64,000 bases of DNA, from contig CACZGS010000004.1 in assembly GCA_902780785.1 (NCBI GenBank), positions 62,001 through 126,000 on the forward strand, given 5' to 3'. A program made the translations under genes and the position numbers. Origin of the DNA: Oscillospiraceae bacterium (GTDB lineage Bacteria > Bacillota > Clostridia > Saccharofermentanales > Saccharofermentanaceae). Of the stretch, positions 1 through 8,357 are shown piece by piece. Every line of letters starts with the position of its first letter. Position 1 is the stretch's first letter. The notes under the pieces were generated by a model. It did not search any database, was not told the origin of the DNA, and worked only from the letters and a program-made list of their open reading frames with translations.

Positions 1-243
1 TCTGTTGGAGAACCTCGTGATCACATACAGAATGCTGTTTACCAGCAAAGGCACCAATATCCTGAATTCAATATAGGTATTTACCGGCTGGCCCACATTA
101 TCCGTCAGATAGTAGTAAATGAATATCGCCACCTCAAGCGATACGCAGACAATGGCCATGATGAGGATGATCCTCTCAAATTCGAACCTGATGGTCCTTT
201 CCAGATTCCTTAGCGCGGGATCATTGATCGGCTTGCTTTCCAT
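1..243 (-). CDS. Partial membrane protein (N-terminal part only)
   Basis: Only the first 81 codons lie in the window; the gene runs off the left edge. ATG at 243 follows a GAGG ribosome site. After a charged start (MESKPINDPALRN) come two hydrophobic stretches, about residues 27-46 (FERIILIMAIVCVSLEV) and 60-75 (RILVPLLVNSILYVI), so it is an integral membrane protein. It begins 48 nt downstream of the GH25 lysozyme gene on the same strand and may be co-transcribed. A membrane sensor or signalling protein whose catalytic domain lies outside the window is possible, but nothing visible identifies the family. Confidence 0.6.
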   Translation of the reverse strand, partial: MESKPINDPALRNLERTIRFEFERIILIMAIVCVSLEVAIFIYYYLTDNVGQPVNTYIEFRILVPLLVNSILYVITRFSNR

Positions 244-291
244 ATGCGTTACCTCGTTGAGCTATGCTGTGCGCCTGCCTGAATGATTGCC

Positions 292-2040
292 TTAACCGTC
301 TGTTGAATTCTCTGTGTTGTCTGTACTCTCTGAAGGTGCAGTTGTCGGTGTGGGTACCGGTGTATCCGTTGCCTGCGGGGCTTCCGTCGGTGTAGGTGAC
401 GGGACATCCGTGCTGCCGCCCTCAGGTGTCGGAGAAGGTACGTCTGTATTGCCGGAAGAAGGTGTAGGTGACGGTACGTCAGTGCTGCCGCCTTCAGGTG
501 TCGGAGTAGGTGTGTCAGTAACCGTTGCGGCCTTTACTTCCCAGTTAGCCGTTACAGAGATCGTTCCGCGGAACGGATCCTTGAACGTATAGGTAATGAC
601 ATACTTGCCTACCGTCTGCTTTGCCTGGTCGAGCGTTACACTCTGTCCGGCCTCATTCGTTATCGCATATGAAAGATTATCTGTCGTGACATTGCCCTGA
701 CAGGTCTTTGCCTTTACGCCGTCCATCGGATTGAAATTCTGTCCGGCCGTCGTTGTTATCGAAGTATTCGGAATATTGATCTCAGGCGCCTTTAGAGTCG
801 TCTTGCCGAGGATCCTGATGTTAAGGTCAACTTCCGTGCCGATTCCTGCAACCTTGCCGTGCCATGAATACTGCCAGTATTCGAAAGCATAGCTTCTCGG
901 AGGGATCGTATCGCCTGCCTGATAGTAATTGGACTTATAGCTCTTGCTTGCAGGCCAGTAGCAGCTGTAAGGATATGCATACCAGAGCTTGTAAACACCA
1001 AGGATACGGCTCTGATATTTACCCAGTCTGTTATTGATGTCATCGGAGCAGAGATATACAGCCGGAGTGTAACCGTTCTTAGCAATCAAAGTGCAGAAAG
1101 CATCCAGTACATTGGCAAACGCTTCGCCCTTTAAAGGCTGTGTACGGTAACCGCTGCCGGTCTCCCAGTCCATTACGACAGGGAGATCTATTCCGTAACC
1201 CTTACACATGGCAATCGTCAATGATGCTTCTTCGATAGCTTCTTCGACCGTTATTGCCTGCGAGAAGAAGTAAACTCCTACCTTTACTCCGGCCTTCTTG
1301 GCATTCTTAACGTTCTGTGCGAATTTCTTATCTTCGTAGCAGGTGCCCTTGGTATAACCGCGGCCGCCGCATCTGATAAATGCGAACGAGATTCCGTCTT
1401 TCTTGACCTTGGACCAGTTGATATCGCCCTGGAACTCGGAAATATCGATTCCGAGCTCGTAATTGACTACGGTAATAGGAGCCATCGTGGGAGTCGGCAC
1501 ATTTGTAGCTGCGGCCTTGGTAGGCTGCGGCTTAGGAGTATTTGTTGCCTTGGGGGCATCAGCGATCGTTCCCTTGTGGGTTGTCTTTACGTTCTGGGAC
1601 TGGTCCTGCTTGATGTCCTTCTTCTCGATAACCTTTACTTTACCCTGCTTGACGGCTTTAAGGAGATCCTCATCAGATAATGATTTGAGATCTTTTACAT
1701 CGAAAACATTCTCACCGGTAAGTGCGCCGCGCTTGGTAACTTTAGGCTCTCCTGAAGTCTCTTCAACGATCTCATCAGAAGGCTCTGCCGAAGTCTCTTC
1801 CTCACTTGAAGATGCAGCAAAAGAAACCTGGTTAAGATACTGCTGTGCAGCATTGAGTTCAATATTCTCGGAAGGAAGATCCGTGTTCTTGTTGGACATG
1901 ATCGCAGCAACGCAGACAGAACCGATCGTCGCAAAGGCGATCGCAGCAGCGAGGATCAGACTGATCCTTGCCGGCTTCTCGGTTGCAGTGCAAAACCTTG
2001 AGAATTTTCCCTGTTTTTCTTTAGCAGCTTTCTTTTGCAA
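292..2040 (-). CDS. Membrane-anchored GH25 lysozyme (N-acetylmuramidase) with Pro/Thr-rich tail
   Basis: A predicted cell-wall hydrolase cutting the MurNAc-GlcNAc bond of peptidoglycan. Order of parts: short basic N-terminus, one membrane segment (about 24-48), a charged then Pro/Thr-rich linker to about 190, a GH25 barrel at about 194-415, an Ig-like domain at about 420-510, and a Pro/Thr/Ser-rich tail. The barrel starts with GIDISEFQG and carries the family DxE motif in VVMDWETG (Asp291, Glu293), so it should be active. The tail holds about three copies of a TDVPSPTPEGGS-like unit, tandemly repeated in the DNA near 380-510. The start codon is TTG at 2040, chosen because AGGAG sits 7 nt upstream and the signal-anchor follows directly. 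Probably wall remodelling; a role against other bacteria is possible. Confidence 0.9.
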   Translation of the reverse strand: MQKKAAKEKQGKFSRFCTATEKPARISLILAAAIAFATIGSVCVAAIMSNKNTDLPSENIELNAAQQYLNQVSFAASSSEEETSAEPSDEIVEETSGEPKVTKRGALTGENVFDVKDLKSLSDEDLLKAVKQGKVKVIEKKDIKQDQSQNVKTTHKGTIADAPKATNTPKPQPTKAAATNVPTPTMAPITVVNYELGIDISEFQGDINWSKVKKDGISFAFIRCGGRGYTKGTCYEDKKFAQNVKNAKKAGVKVGVYFFSQAITVEEAIEEASLTIAMCKGYGIDLPVVMDWETGSGYRTQPLKGEAFANVLDAFCTLIAKNGYTPAVYLCSDDINNRLGKYQSRILGVYKLWYAYPYSCYWPASKSYKSNYYQAGDTIPPRSYAFEYWQYSWHGKVAGIGTEVDLNIRILGKTTLKAPEINIPNTSITTTAGQNFNPMDGVKAKTCQGNVTTDNLSYAITNEAGQSVTLDQAKQTVGKYVITYTFKDPFRGTISVTANWEVKAATVTDTPTPTPEGGSTDVPSPTPSSGNTDVPSPTPEGGSTDVPSPTPTEAPQATDTPVPTPTTAPSESTDNTENSTDG

Positions 2041-2148
2041 AATATAACTCCTATGTAAATACGCAAATATTCATGATAATAATGCTTTAGTTATTATACC
2101 AAGTCAAGTTAATACTACCTTACATAAGGGTTACAAAATCAGGCAAAA

Positions 2149-2165
2149 CCACGTTTTTTATGTGG
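2149..2165 (-). terminator. Possible terminator after the lyxose isomerase gene
   Basis: CCACGT and ATGTGG form a 6-bp stem (one G-U pair) with a 5-nt loop. On the minus strand it is followed by TTTTG. It lies 17 nt after the stop at 2182. The stem is short, so support is modest. Confidence 0.4.
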
Positions 2166-2181
2166 CAATTGCTCAAAAAGG

Positions 2182-2868
2182 TCAGTCCGCCTTTGGATAT
2201 TCATTACAAAGAAGACGGTATGGAGCCTCGTCTTCTTCGATCTCGGGGAACCTGCCAACGGGAGGATTAAAACGGTTGTCCGTATTGTCGTCATTTACCT
2301 GTGAGACCTCTCCTAACAGGACTGCTCCCGTGCCTTTCTCGACTTCAAAATCGTGATACATCAGAGGCTGGATCGAGATGCTCTCGCCGGGTGTAAGCTT
2401 TACCTGAGTTCCCGCCTTCACCTGATAGGTCCTGCCGTCGGTATGGATAGTAACGTCGCTTTCCTTATCGATCTCTTCATCAGGAAGCGAATTATATACG
2501 CGGATCAGGAGATTGCCGCCGCCCTTGTTGATGATGTCTTCCATCTTGAACCAGTGAAAATGATTCGGCGAATACTGTCCTTCTTCGATGAAGAGCAGCT
2601 TCTCGGCATACGGCTTCGGATATCTGTCCTTTGCATTGAGGTTGCCGTTGCGGAGCGTAATAAGGGAGAAGCCGACCTTTTCAAAGTCGCCCAGACCATA
2701 GTCCGTTATATCCCAGCCGAGCATGTTATCCCTTATCTCGTCATACTCGTGGCCCTTGGTCTTCCACTCTTCGGGTGTGAAATTGCAAAACGGCGGAAGG
2801 CTGATCTTAAGGTCGTTCATGACGCTTTCCATACGCTTCAGTGCTTTATTTATCTCAGATCTTTTCAT
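2182..2868 (-). CDS. D-lyxose ketol-isomerase family cupin
   Basis: A 228-residue protein resembling the D-lyxose isomerase family, metal-dependent cupins that interconvert aldose and ketose sugars such as D-lyxose and D-xylulose. The metal-site features are visible: NHFHW followed by KMEDIINKGGG (two His and a Glu on the first strands) and the later PLMYHDFE supplying the third His. The end, EVSQVNDDNTDNRF, is also family-typical. Length matches the family at about 225 residues. ATG at 2868 follows an AGAGG site. It is one base after the membrane-protein gene at 2870-3508 and may share its transcript. No sugar transporter or kinase is adjacent, so the natural substrate is uncertain. Confidence 0.8.
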   Translation of the reverse strand: MKRSEINKALKRMESVMNDLKISLPPFCNFTPEEWKTKGHEYDEIRDNMLGWDITDYGLGDFEKVGFSLITLRNGNLNAKDRYPKPYAEKLLFIEEGQYSPNHFHWFKMEDIINKGGGNLLIRVYNSLPDEEIDKESDVTIHTDGRTYQVKAGTQVKLTPGESISIQPLMYHDFEVEKGTGAVLLGEVSQVNDDNTDNRFNPPVGRFPEIEEDEAPYRLLCNEYPKAD

Positions 2869-2869
2869 G

Positions 2870-3508
2870 TCATAAACCTCTCTTATTGCTTATCACTCTA
2901 AAGATGCAGGCCACTCCGAAAGCAGTCAGCGGTATGCCCGTAAAGATCACGATCCCTATGGGCCATCCCCAGTTAAGGAATCCGTAGAAATCATTGGTAT
3001 CAGGCCACGGGCCGCCCAGGCCGTTTATCAGGATATTAAGAAGATATCCTATTGCGTAAAGAAGTGTCGGAATCGCCGCGAAAACAGTATATCTGAACGG
3101 CATCTTCTTTCTTCTGACAACTATGAATTCGATCATGGCAGTAACGGGCAGGAGCAAATGAAAATACAGGTTGCCTCTTTTATAGAAATTCGGGAAACCG
3201 TATAACGGTCCGAACATGAATGCCACGACCGCGAAAGTAATAGCCACGCCGCAGACGGCAGCGAGCTTTAATGCCGCCATCTTTTCCGTACCTTTTTTCG
3301 CGAAAATACAGACAAGATAAATGAGCGCCACTATTCCGCAGAAAACATTCGTAAGAACAGTATAGAACTTGAAGTTCTCAATGCCGGACGACTGCAGGGC
3401 ACCTTCTTCAGCTTCGGATGTGAGCATTAAAATAATTCCTATTACCGCGAAGATAACGATAATAAGATTCAAGATGATCTCAAATGTCTTGTGGTCTTTC
3501 CTGCTCAT
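2870..3508 (-). CDS. Six-helix membrane protein, Pr6Pr-like
   Basis: A 212-residue hydrophobic protein with about six membrane segments: near 10-30, 48-68, 78-100, 113-130, 140-160 and 180-203. The spacing and the FYTVLTNVFCG, YFHLLLPVTAMIEF and GPWPDTNDFYGFLNWGWP patches resemble the Pr6Pr group of uncharacterised membrane proteins; I give this as a resemblance only. No catalytic motif is evident. ATG at 3508 has no Shine-Dalgarno sequence, but TATAAT lies at 3515-3520, six bases upstream, so the message could be leaderless. The gene abuts the lyxose isomerase gene. Confidence 0.6.
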   Translation of the reverse strand: MSRKDHKTFEIILNLIIVIFAVIGIILMLTSEAEEGALQSSGIENFKFYTVLTNVFCGIVALIYLVCIFAKKGTEKMAALKLAAVCGVAITFAVVAFMFGPLYGFPNFYKRGNLYFHLLLPVTAMIEFIVVRRKKMPFRYTVFAAIPTLLYAIGYLLNILINGLGGPWPDTNDFYGFLNWGWPIGIVIFTGIPLTAFGVACIFRVISNKRGL

Positions 3509-3555
3509 ACAACAATTATAGTATGGTCAGAAACAATGTATATAAGACTTATGTC

Positions 3556-4317
3556 TTATTTAAGCGGTTCCTGGTCAGGATGATAGAGACCGAAGAAATT
3601 TGCCGAACAGAATACCAATGCTTTTGTCTCGCCGAATTCAGCCTGCCTTGAGGTGACTTTATCCAGATAAGCCTGGTCCTCCTCTTTGGTTCTGCCGGAT
3701 TCGTGATAGAGCATGTCTATGGCCTGTTCCAAAGTATCCGTTCTGCCCGAACGATTGATGACCATTAATCTCTCAATGATCCTGGGGTCAGTATATTTGG
3801 AGTCGATTATCATCGGGCCGTAATCATTGACGGCATTGGTCAGCTGCTTGGCAAGCTCGACTGCCCTGCCCTGGAACTTCATGATATTTCTGCGGTTTTC
3901 TTTAAGGCTCTTGCGGAATGCAACGACACAATAGACTCCAAGCGCAACATACATCAGCATCCAGATAATAAGCATGTTATAAAGTTTGAACGACTTTAAG
4001 CAGATCATTACTATAAAAAAGGCGCTGATCGCAATGGTTATAATGCCGTATATCGGAATGGCGGCCGGGACATAACCTCTCTTATCGAAGAAATCCAGTT
4101 TTTGGTTGCAGTATTCATATTCGTTATACTGGGGTTCCATAGAAGCAAAGTGCTTAAGCATCTTCTTAAGCTCTTTATTGATCTCGTATCTGGTCATATC
4201 CGGAAGATCATCGAGATCTGAAGTCTGCTCTTCTTTCTTCATATCGAGCGGAGCACCGCACCGCTTACATTCTTTCCTTCCTTCATTGCGGTAACCGCAT
4301 TCCCTGCAAGTAATCAT
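3556..4317 (-). CDS. Zinc-ribbon membrane protein of unknown function
   Basis: A 253-residue protein that starts with a four-cysteine zinc ribbon (CRECGYRNEGRKECKRCG, residues 4-21). A charged segment follows (Asp/Glu-rich about 28-60), then two membrane helices at about 88-110 and 112-135, then a mainly helical cytoplasmic part. The ribbon and both termini are predicted to be in the cytoplasm. Many Clostridia carry such N-terminal zinc-ribbon membrane proteins without known roles. ATG at 4317 follows GGAGGGGA. No partner is obvious from the neighbourhood. Confidence 0.65.
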   Translation of the reverse strand: MITCRECGYRNEGRKECKRCGAPLDMKKEEQTSDLDDLPDMTRYEINKELKKMLKHFASMEPQYNEYEYCNQKLDFFDKRGYVPAAIPIYGIITIAISAFFIVMICLKSFKLYNMLIIWMLMYVALGVYCVVAFRKSLKENRRNIMKFQGRAVELAKQLTNAVNDYGPMIIDSKYTDPRIIERLMVINRSGRTDTLEQAIDMLYHESGRTKEEDQAYLDKVTSRQAEFGETKALVFCSANFFGLYHPDQEPLK

Positions 4318-4450
4318 GAAGTCCCCTCCTCATGCATTGCTTTATTATCACCCCGATAAGGAGCCTGTTATGCCGTCTTATCCTTTCCTGCTTTGAGTTT
4401 AGCATATCAGGAAGCGGATTGGAGACATGATAATATTCTCAATTTAAAAA

Positions 4451-4479
4451 TCCCCGCCGGGCATTGCGCCAAGCGGGGA
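4451..4479 (-). terminator. Rho-independent terminator of pfp
   Basis: TCCCCGC (4451-4457) pairs with GCGGGGA (4473-4479), with an inner GGC/GCC stem. On the minus strand it is followed by ATTTTTAAATT. It lies 25 nt after the pfp stop. Confidence 0.85.
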
Positions 4480-4503
4480 TCGATAATTCAATTGATCTGA
4501 TTA

Positions 4504-6162
4504 TCAGCCTTTCTCGAGAGCGAGAGTAACTGTTGTTCTGTCGCAAACTTCTGAAGGTCCGAAGTACTGGATAGCACCGGGGAATGTGAATGCTGTCTCA
4601 ACTGCCCATCTCTCACGGTTAGCTTCGAAATACTTGAACGGCTTGCCGTCGAGCTCAACGAGAGCCTTTCTGATAACCGGCTTGTCTGCACCGTTTCTTC
4701 TCTCCATGTTCATCATCTTTGTGATAGGCATACCGCCTGCAACCCACTCGTCAGCAGGCTTGGAGATGTTGGAAACCTTTGAGAGGTATCCTGTGTAACC
4801 ATACTGGATGAGCATGAATGCGTTGAAGCCCAAAGAGTAGCAGTAATCAGAGTCGAAGTTGGAAGGGAATGCGCAGCGGCCTTCATAACCGAAGAAGTGG
4901 TGCTGAGCGCCGAACTTACCCTTGTATGTGCCAGCTTCCTTTCTCTTTGCGAGCTCGTTCTTAACCATCTCGGAGAAGAGCTTCTCGGACTCGATGAGGG
5001 ATACCTGAACGTTGCCGTGAGGGTCTCTCTCGAGGAAGAGCTGCTGCTGGATGCCCTGAGGAAGGATGTCGAATACCTTGAAAGCATCAGCGGAAAGACC
5101 AGCCTTGATGAACTCATACTTAGCGTTCCAGTCAGGAAGAGCGTTGAACTGAGCTGTCTTCTCGCCAGCGAGGAGCTCGTTGATCTCAGCGATGAGAGCG
5201 GAGAACTCAGGAACGAACTCTACGATACCCTCAGGGATGATAGCAACACCGAAGTTGTCGCCGTTAGCTGCTCTCTTCTCAACGGAGTCAGCGATCTGGT
5301 TTGTGATATCTGCAAGAGACATCTTCTTAGCTGCAACTTCCTCACCGATGAGGCAGATGTTAGGCTGTGTCTCAAGTGCGCACTCAAGAGCAACGTGGGA
5401 AGCAGAACGTCCCATAACCTTGATGAAGTGCCAATACTTCTTTGCGGAGTTAGCATCTCTCTCGATGTTGCCGATGAGCTCGGAATATGTCTTTGTAGCT
5501 GTATCGAAACCGAAAGAAGCTTCGATATCCTCGTTCTTCAAGTCGCCGTCGATTGTCTTAGGGCAGCCGATGACCTGAATGCCTGTGTTGTTAGCAGCCA
5601 TGTACTCAGCGAGTGTAGCAGCGTTTGTGTTGGAGTCGTCACCGCCGATGATAACGATAGCTGTAAGGCCGTTCTCTTTTGCATAATTTGCAACTGTCTG
5701 GAACTGCTCAACTGTCTCGAGCTTAGTTCTGCCGGAACCGATGATGTCGAAACCGCCTGTGTTTCTGTAAGCATCGATGAACTTGTCGTCGAACTCAACA
5801 TAGTCGTTCTTGAGAAGTCCGTCAGGTCCCTTCTTGAAACCGAGAAGCTTGTTCTCAGGGTTTGTTGCCTTCAAAGCGTCATAAAGACCTGAAATAACGT
5901 TGTGTCCGCCAGGTGCCTGACCGCCGGAGAGGATTACGCCTACTACCTGCTTCTTAGCAGCGGATGTATTTGCGCCCTTAACGAATGTGATCTCGGGCTT
6001 ACCATATGTGTTGGGGAAAAGAGCCTTGATCTTATCCTGGTCTGCAACAGACTGTGTAGCAGCACCTTCCTGTACGCTGATCTCAGCAATACCGTTTCTA
6101 AGCATGCCCGGAAGCTTGGGCTGATACTCATATCTTGCCTTCTGAAGTGGTGAAATATCCAT
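4504..6162 (-). CDS. pfp: Pyrophosphate-dependent 6-phosphofructokinase, long form
   Basis: Catalyses fructose 6-phosphate + PPi to fructose 1,6-bisphosphate + Pi, reversibly, in glycolysis and gluconeogenesis. At 552 residues it matches the long plant-like PFP class. GGDDSN (173-178) has the second Asp typical of PPi rather than ATP users, and PKTIDGD (201-207) has the matching Lys and catalytic Asp. [12 protein letters not shown] (78-89) is the phosphate loop and KVMGR the sugar-phosphate site. It stands alone with its own promoter (6195-6223), an AAAGGAG site before ATG at 6162, and a strong terminator. The codon choice looks like that of a highly expressed gene, fitting a central glycolytic role. 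Confidence 0.95.
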   Translation of the reverse strand: MDISPLQKARYEYQPKLPGMLRNGIAEISVQEGAATQSVADQDKIKALFPNTYGKPEITFVKGANTSAAKKQVVGVILSGGQAPGGHNVISGLYDALKATNPENKLLGFKKGPDGLLKNDYVEFDDKFIDAYRNTGGFDIIGSGRTKLETVEQFQTVANYAKENGLTAIVIIGGDDSNTNAATLAEYMAANNTGIQVIGCPKTIDGDLKNEDIEASFGFDTATKTYSELIGNIERDANSAKKYWHFIKVMGRSASHVALECALETQPNICLIGEEVAAKKMSLADITNQIADSVEKRAANGDNFGVAIIPEGIVEFVPEFSALIAEINELLAGEKTAQFNALPDWNAKYEFIKAGLSADAFKVFDILPQGIQQQLFLERDPHGNVQVSLIESEKLFSEMVKNELAKRKEAGTYKGKFGAQHHFFGYEGRCAFPSNFDSDYCYSLGFNAFMLIQYGYTGYLSKVSNISKPADEWVAGGMPITKMMNMERRNGADKPVIRKALVELDGKPFKYFEANRERWAVETAFTFPGAIQYFGPSEVCDRTTVTLALEKG

Positions 6163-6194
6163 AGCTTTACTCCTTTAGAATAAAATACACAAGA

Positions 6195-6223
6195 ATAATA
6201 ATTAATCAGACGGCAAAAGTAAA
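6195..6223 (-). promoter_or_regulatory. Sigma-A-type promoter for pfp
   Basis: On the minus strand, TTTACT (-35, 6218-6223) and TATTAT (-10, 6195-6200) are separated by 17 nt, about 30 nt upstream of the pfp start. Confidence 0.55.
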
Positions 6224-6259
6224 TGATTGTTTTCGGTCTTTTGTGTCCAAAATACCCTA

Positions 6260-6288
6260 TTGCGGAAGCAGGAACTTTAGTGTAAATT
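6260..6288 (+). promoter_or_regulatory. Candidate promoter of the thiamine operon
   Basis: TTGCGG (6260-6265) and TAAATT (6283-6288) are separated by 17 nt. They lie about 23 nt before the TPP riboswitch, the position expected for its promoter. The hexamers match the consensus only partly. Confidence 0.45.
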
Positions 6289-6310
6289 CTTCTCTTGGAA
6301 AACAGAATAT

Positions 6311-6400
6311 AAGGACGGGAGCTTGCATTACAGGCTGAGAGGAAGGTGTGCCCTTCGACCGAATACCTGATTTGGGTAATGCCAACGTAGGGACTCTTAG
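6311..6400 (+). promoter_or_regulatory. TPP riboswitch (THI element)
   Basis: The two conserved blocks are present: GGCTGAGAGGAAG (6333-6345), which binds the pyrimidine ring, and ACCTGATTTGGGTAATGCCA (6365-6384), which binds the pyrophosphate side. The closing P1 strands lie around GGACGGGAGC and ACGTAGGGACTC. It sits directly before the thi operon and its terminator hairpin. Thiamine pyrophosphate binding should end transcription early. Confidence 0.96.
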
Positions 6401-6419
6401 GTCATATATGCGTTTTGAG

Positions 6420-6450
6420 GAAGTTGCCTTTATCAGGCAGCTTCTTTTTT
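6420..6450 (+). terminator. Riboswitch-controlled terminator
   Basis: GAAGTTGCC (6420-6428) pairs with GGCAGCTTC (6436-6444) apart from one G-U pair, followed by six T. It lies between the TPP aptamer and the thiW ribosome site, giving the classic Bacillota off-switch by transcription termination. Confidence 0.9.
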
Positions 6451-6473
6451 ATTGCTTTCCGGAAGGAGATCAC

Positions 6474-7022
6474 ATGAAAAGATACAACATTTTAAGACTC
6501 GCCGTTATGGCGATGCTGATCGCGGTAGGTGTCGTTATCTCACCTATCTTAAGGATCGAGGGCATGTGCCCTATGGCTCACCTCATCAACATTACAGCAG
6601 CAGTGCTCTTAGGCCCTCTGGACGCATTTCTGGTCGCACTTTTTATCGGCATCATCCGCATGTGCGCCATGGGCATCCCGCCGCTCGCACTCACGGGTGC
6701 GGTTTTCGGAGCTTTGCTCTCAGGCATCCTTTACAAAGTATCCAAGGGCAAGATCTGGGCAGCAGTACTTGGCGAGATCATCGGAACAGGCATCATCGGA
6801 GCTATCGTTTCCTACCCTGTTATGGCTTTCATCATGGGCAGAGAAGGCCTTGGATGGTTCTTCTACGTTCCGTCTTTTATCTGCGGAACCTTGATCGGCG
6901 GCACGGTCGCAGCGATCGTCCTCTACAGGCTCCAGCATATGGGGGCTCTCAAGAAGATGCAGAACAAGATAGCCGAAGGAGGTGCGTTGTGGAAAAAGAA
7001 GCACGCAAAAACAACTGCCTGA
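6474..7022 (+). CDS. thiW: ThiW, substrate-binding membrane component of a thiazole ECF transporter
   Basis: A 182-residue membrane protein of the ThiW family, the S component of an energy-coupling-factor transporter thought to import the thiazole precursor of thiamine. About five or six hydrophobic segments are visible. The first, from LRLAVMAMLIAVGVVISP, is followed by the family patch EGMCPMAHLINITAAVLLGP and by IRMCAMGIPPLALTGAVFG. ATG at 6474 is chosen over an upstream in-frame codon at 6348 because the latter falls inside the riboswitch, while GGAAGGAG lies 7-8 nt before 6474. The general ECF ATPases and EcfT are not in the window. It overlaps thiM by 34 nt. Confidence 0.92.
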   Translation: MKRYNILRLAVMAMLIAVGVVISPILRIEGMCPMAHLINITAAVLLGPLDAFLVALFIGIIRMCAMGIPPLALTGAVFGALLSGILYKVSKGKIWAAVLGEIIGTGIIGAIVSYPVMAFIMGREGLGWFFYVPSFICGTLIGGTVAAIVLYRLQHMGALKKMQNKIAEGGALWKKKHAKTTA

Positions 7023-7732
7023 TCCACTGCATTACGAACCCCATTTCGATGAACCAGTGCGCAAACGCGATCCTGGCTCTTGGCGCAAAGCCCGTCATGG
7101 CTGAGCACCCGGATGAGGTCATGGAGATAACCAGGACCGCTTCCTCCCTTCTGCTCAATCTCGGAAATATCACCGATTCGCGCATCTCATCCATGCGCCT
7201 GGCGCTTAAGGAAGCTTCCGCCACAGGCATTCCGGTAACTCTGGATGCCGTAGGCGCTGCCTGTTCATCACTTAGAAAAACTCTCGTAAAGCTCTTCCTC
7301 ACCTCAGGAAAGTTCGCCTGCCTTAAGGGCAACTATTCCGAGATTCTCGCGCTCTACGATGACACCTATAAAGCTGCCGGAGTGGACGCCAAAGATGGCA
7401 TTGATGAAGAGCTCATAAGGCGCGCTGTTCTTGAGCTCTCGAAAAGGAACAACTGCACCGTCGCCGCAACCGGCAAGGTGGACCTCATCGCTGCAAACGG
7501 CGGGATAAGAGAAGTCACCGGCGGCACCGCACAGCTCTCACAGGCAACGGGAACCGGCTGCATGCTTGGAGCTGTGATCGCGACTTTCCTTGCAGAAGAA
7601 AACTCTTTTGAGAGCGTTGTTAATGCCTGCACTTTCTTTAAGAAATGCGGTGAGAAAGCAGCTACAGATAAAGGCATCGGAACCTTCATGGTAAATCTTC
7701 TTGATGCGATCGGAGGCTCTTATGAATCTTGA
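6989..7732 (+). CDS. thiM: Hydroxyethylthiazole kinase
   Basis: Phosphorylates 4-methyl-5-(2-hydroxyethyl)thiazole with ATP, the salvage entry for the thiazole half of thiamine. The protein has 247 residues. The start CLIHCITNPISMNQCANAIL is the family signature, followed by KPVMAEHPDEV, TLDAVGA and the anion-hole/catalytic stretch QATGTGCMLGAV with its Cys. The start is GTG at 6989, with AAGGAGG just upstream; the open frame extends much further upstream, but that part overlaps thiW and is not homologous. It lies between thiW and thiE, so import and phosphorylation of thiazole are encoded side by side. Confidence 0.95.
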   Translation: MEKEARKNNCLIHCITNPISMNQCANAILALGAKPVMAEHPDEVMEITRTASSLLLNLGNITDSRISSMRLALKEASATGIPVTLDAVGAACSSLRKTLVKLFLTSGKFACLKGNYSEILALYDDTYKAAGVDAKDGIDEELIRRAVLELSKRNNCTVAATGKVDLIAANGGIREVTGGTAQLSQATGTGCMLGAVIATFLAEENSFESVVNACTFFKKCGEKAATDKGIGTFMVNLLDAIGGSYES

Positions 7733-8357
7733 TACGGCTTTATATTTCATCACCGACAGCACGGGATTTGAGAAAGACGAATTTCTCCGTAGAGTAAGGT
7801 CCGCATTAGAAGGCGGCGTTACGATAATCCAGCTGCGCGAGAAGAACAGGACCACAAGAGAATACGTTGAACTTGCCGAAGCAGTTCATGCAATAACAAA
7901 AGAATTCAACGTGCCTCTGATAATCGACGACAGGATCGACGTAATGCTCGCCAGCGGCGCTGAGGGCGTACATGTCGGTGCAGAAGACATGCCCGTCGCT
8001 GTTGCAAGAAAACTCATCGGCAAAGATAAGATCTTAGGTGCTACAGCAAAGACCGTTGAAGCCGCAACGGCTGCATATAACGACGGTGCCGATTACTTAG
8101 GCGTCGGCGCGATCTATCCGACAACGACCAAGGTTAAAACAGTCCTCACTTCGACTGAGACTCTGGACGCGATAACCAAAGCAGTTCCGATCCCGGTCAA
8201 TGCAATCGGCGGACTTAATTCAACCAATCTCGGTGTGCTTAATGGAATCAATATAGCAGGCGTCTGCGCAGTATCGGCGATCATGAAGGCTGATTCTCCC
8301 AAAGCAGCTGCCGAAAAACTTAAGAAAGCTTTCGATGACATAAGGAGGGGCGCATGA
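7722..8357 (+). CDS. thiE: Thiamine-phosphate synthase
   Basis: Joins HMP pyrophosphate and thiazole phosphate to give thiamine monophosphate, releasing PPi. The protein has 211 residues and a (beta/alpha)8 fold. Visible family motifs are TIIQLREKN, LIIDDRIDVMLASGAEGVHVG, ILGATAKT, YLGVGAIYPTTTK and PVNAIGGLN. ATG at 7722 follows CGGAGG; the gene overlaps the end of thiM by 11 nt. Its stop overlaps the thiD start by 4 nt (ATGA), so the two are probably translationally coupled. Confidence 0.96.
   Translation: MNLDTALYFITDSTGFEKDEFLRRVRSALEGGVTIIQLREKNRTTREYVELAEAVHAITKEFNVPLIIDDRIDVMLASGAEGVHVGAEDMPVAVARKLIGKDKILGATAKTVEAATAAYNDGADYLGVGAIYPTTTKVKTVLTSTETLDAITKAVPIPVNAIGGLNSTNLGVLNGINIAGVCAVSAIMKADSPKAAAEKLKKAFDDIRRGA

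Noticed and set aside
4897..5892. 331-codon plus-strand open frame inside pfp
   Set aside because: It is antisense to a well-conserved gene, has Leu/Ser/Val-rich shadow composition and no ribosome site.
6452..6988. Longer thiM start upstream of 6989
   Set aside because: The extra part is arginine-rich sequence antiparallel to thiW in another frame; the ThiM homology and ribosome site begin at 6989.
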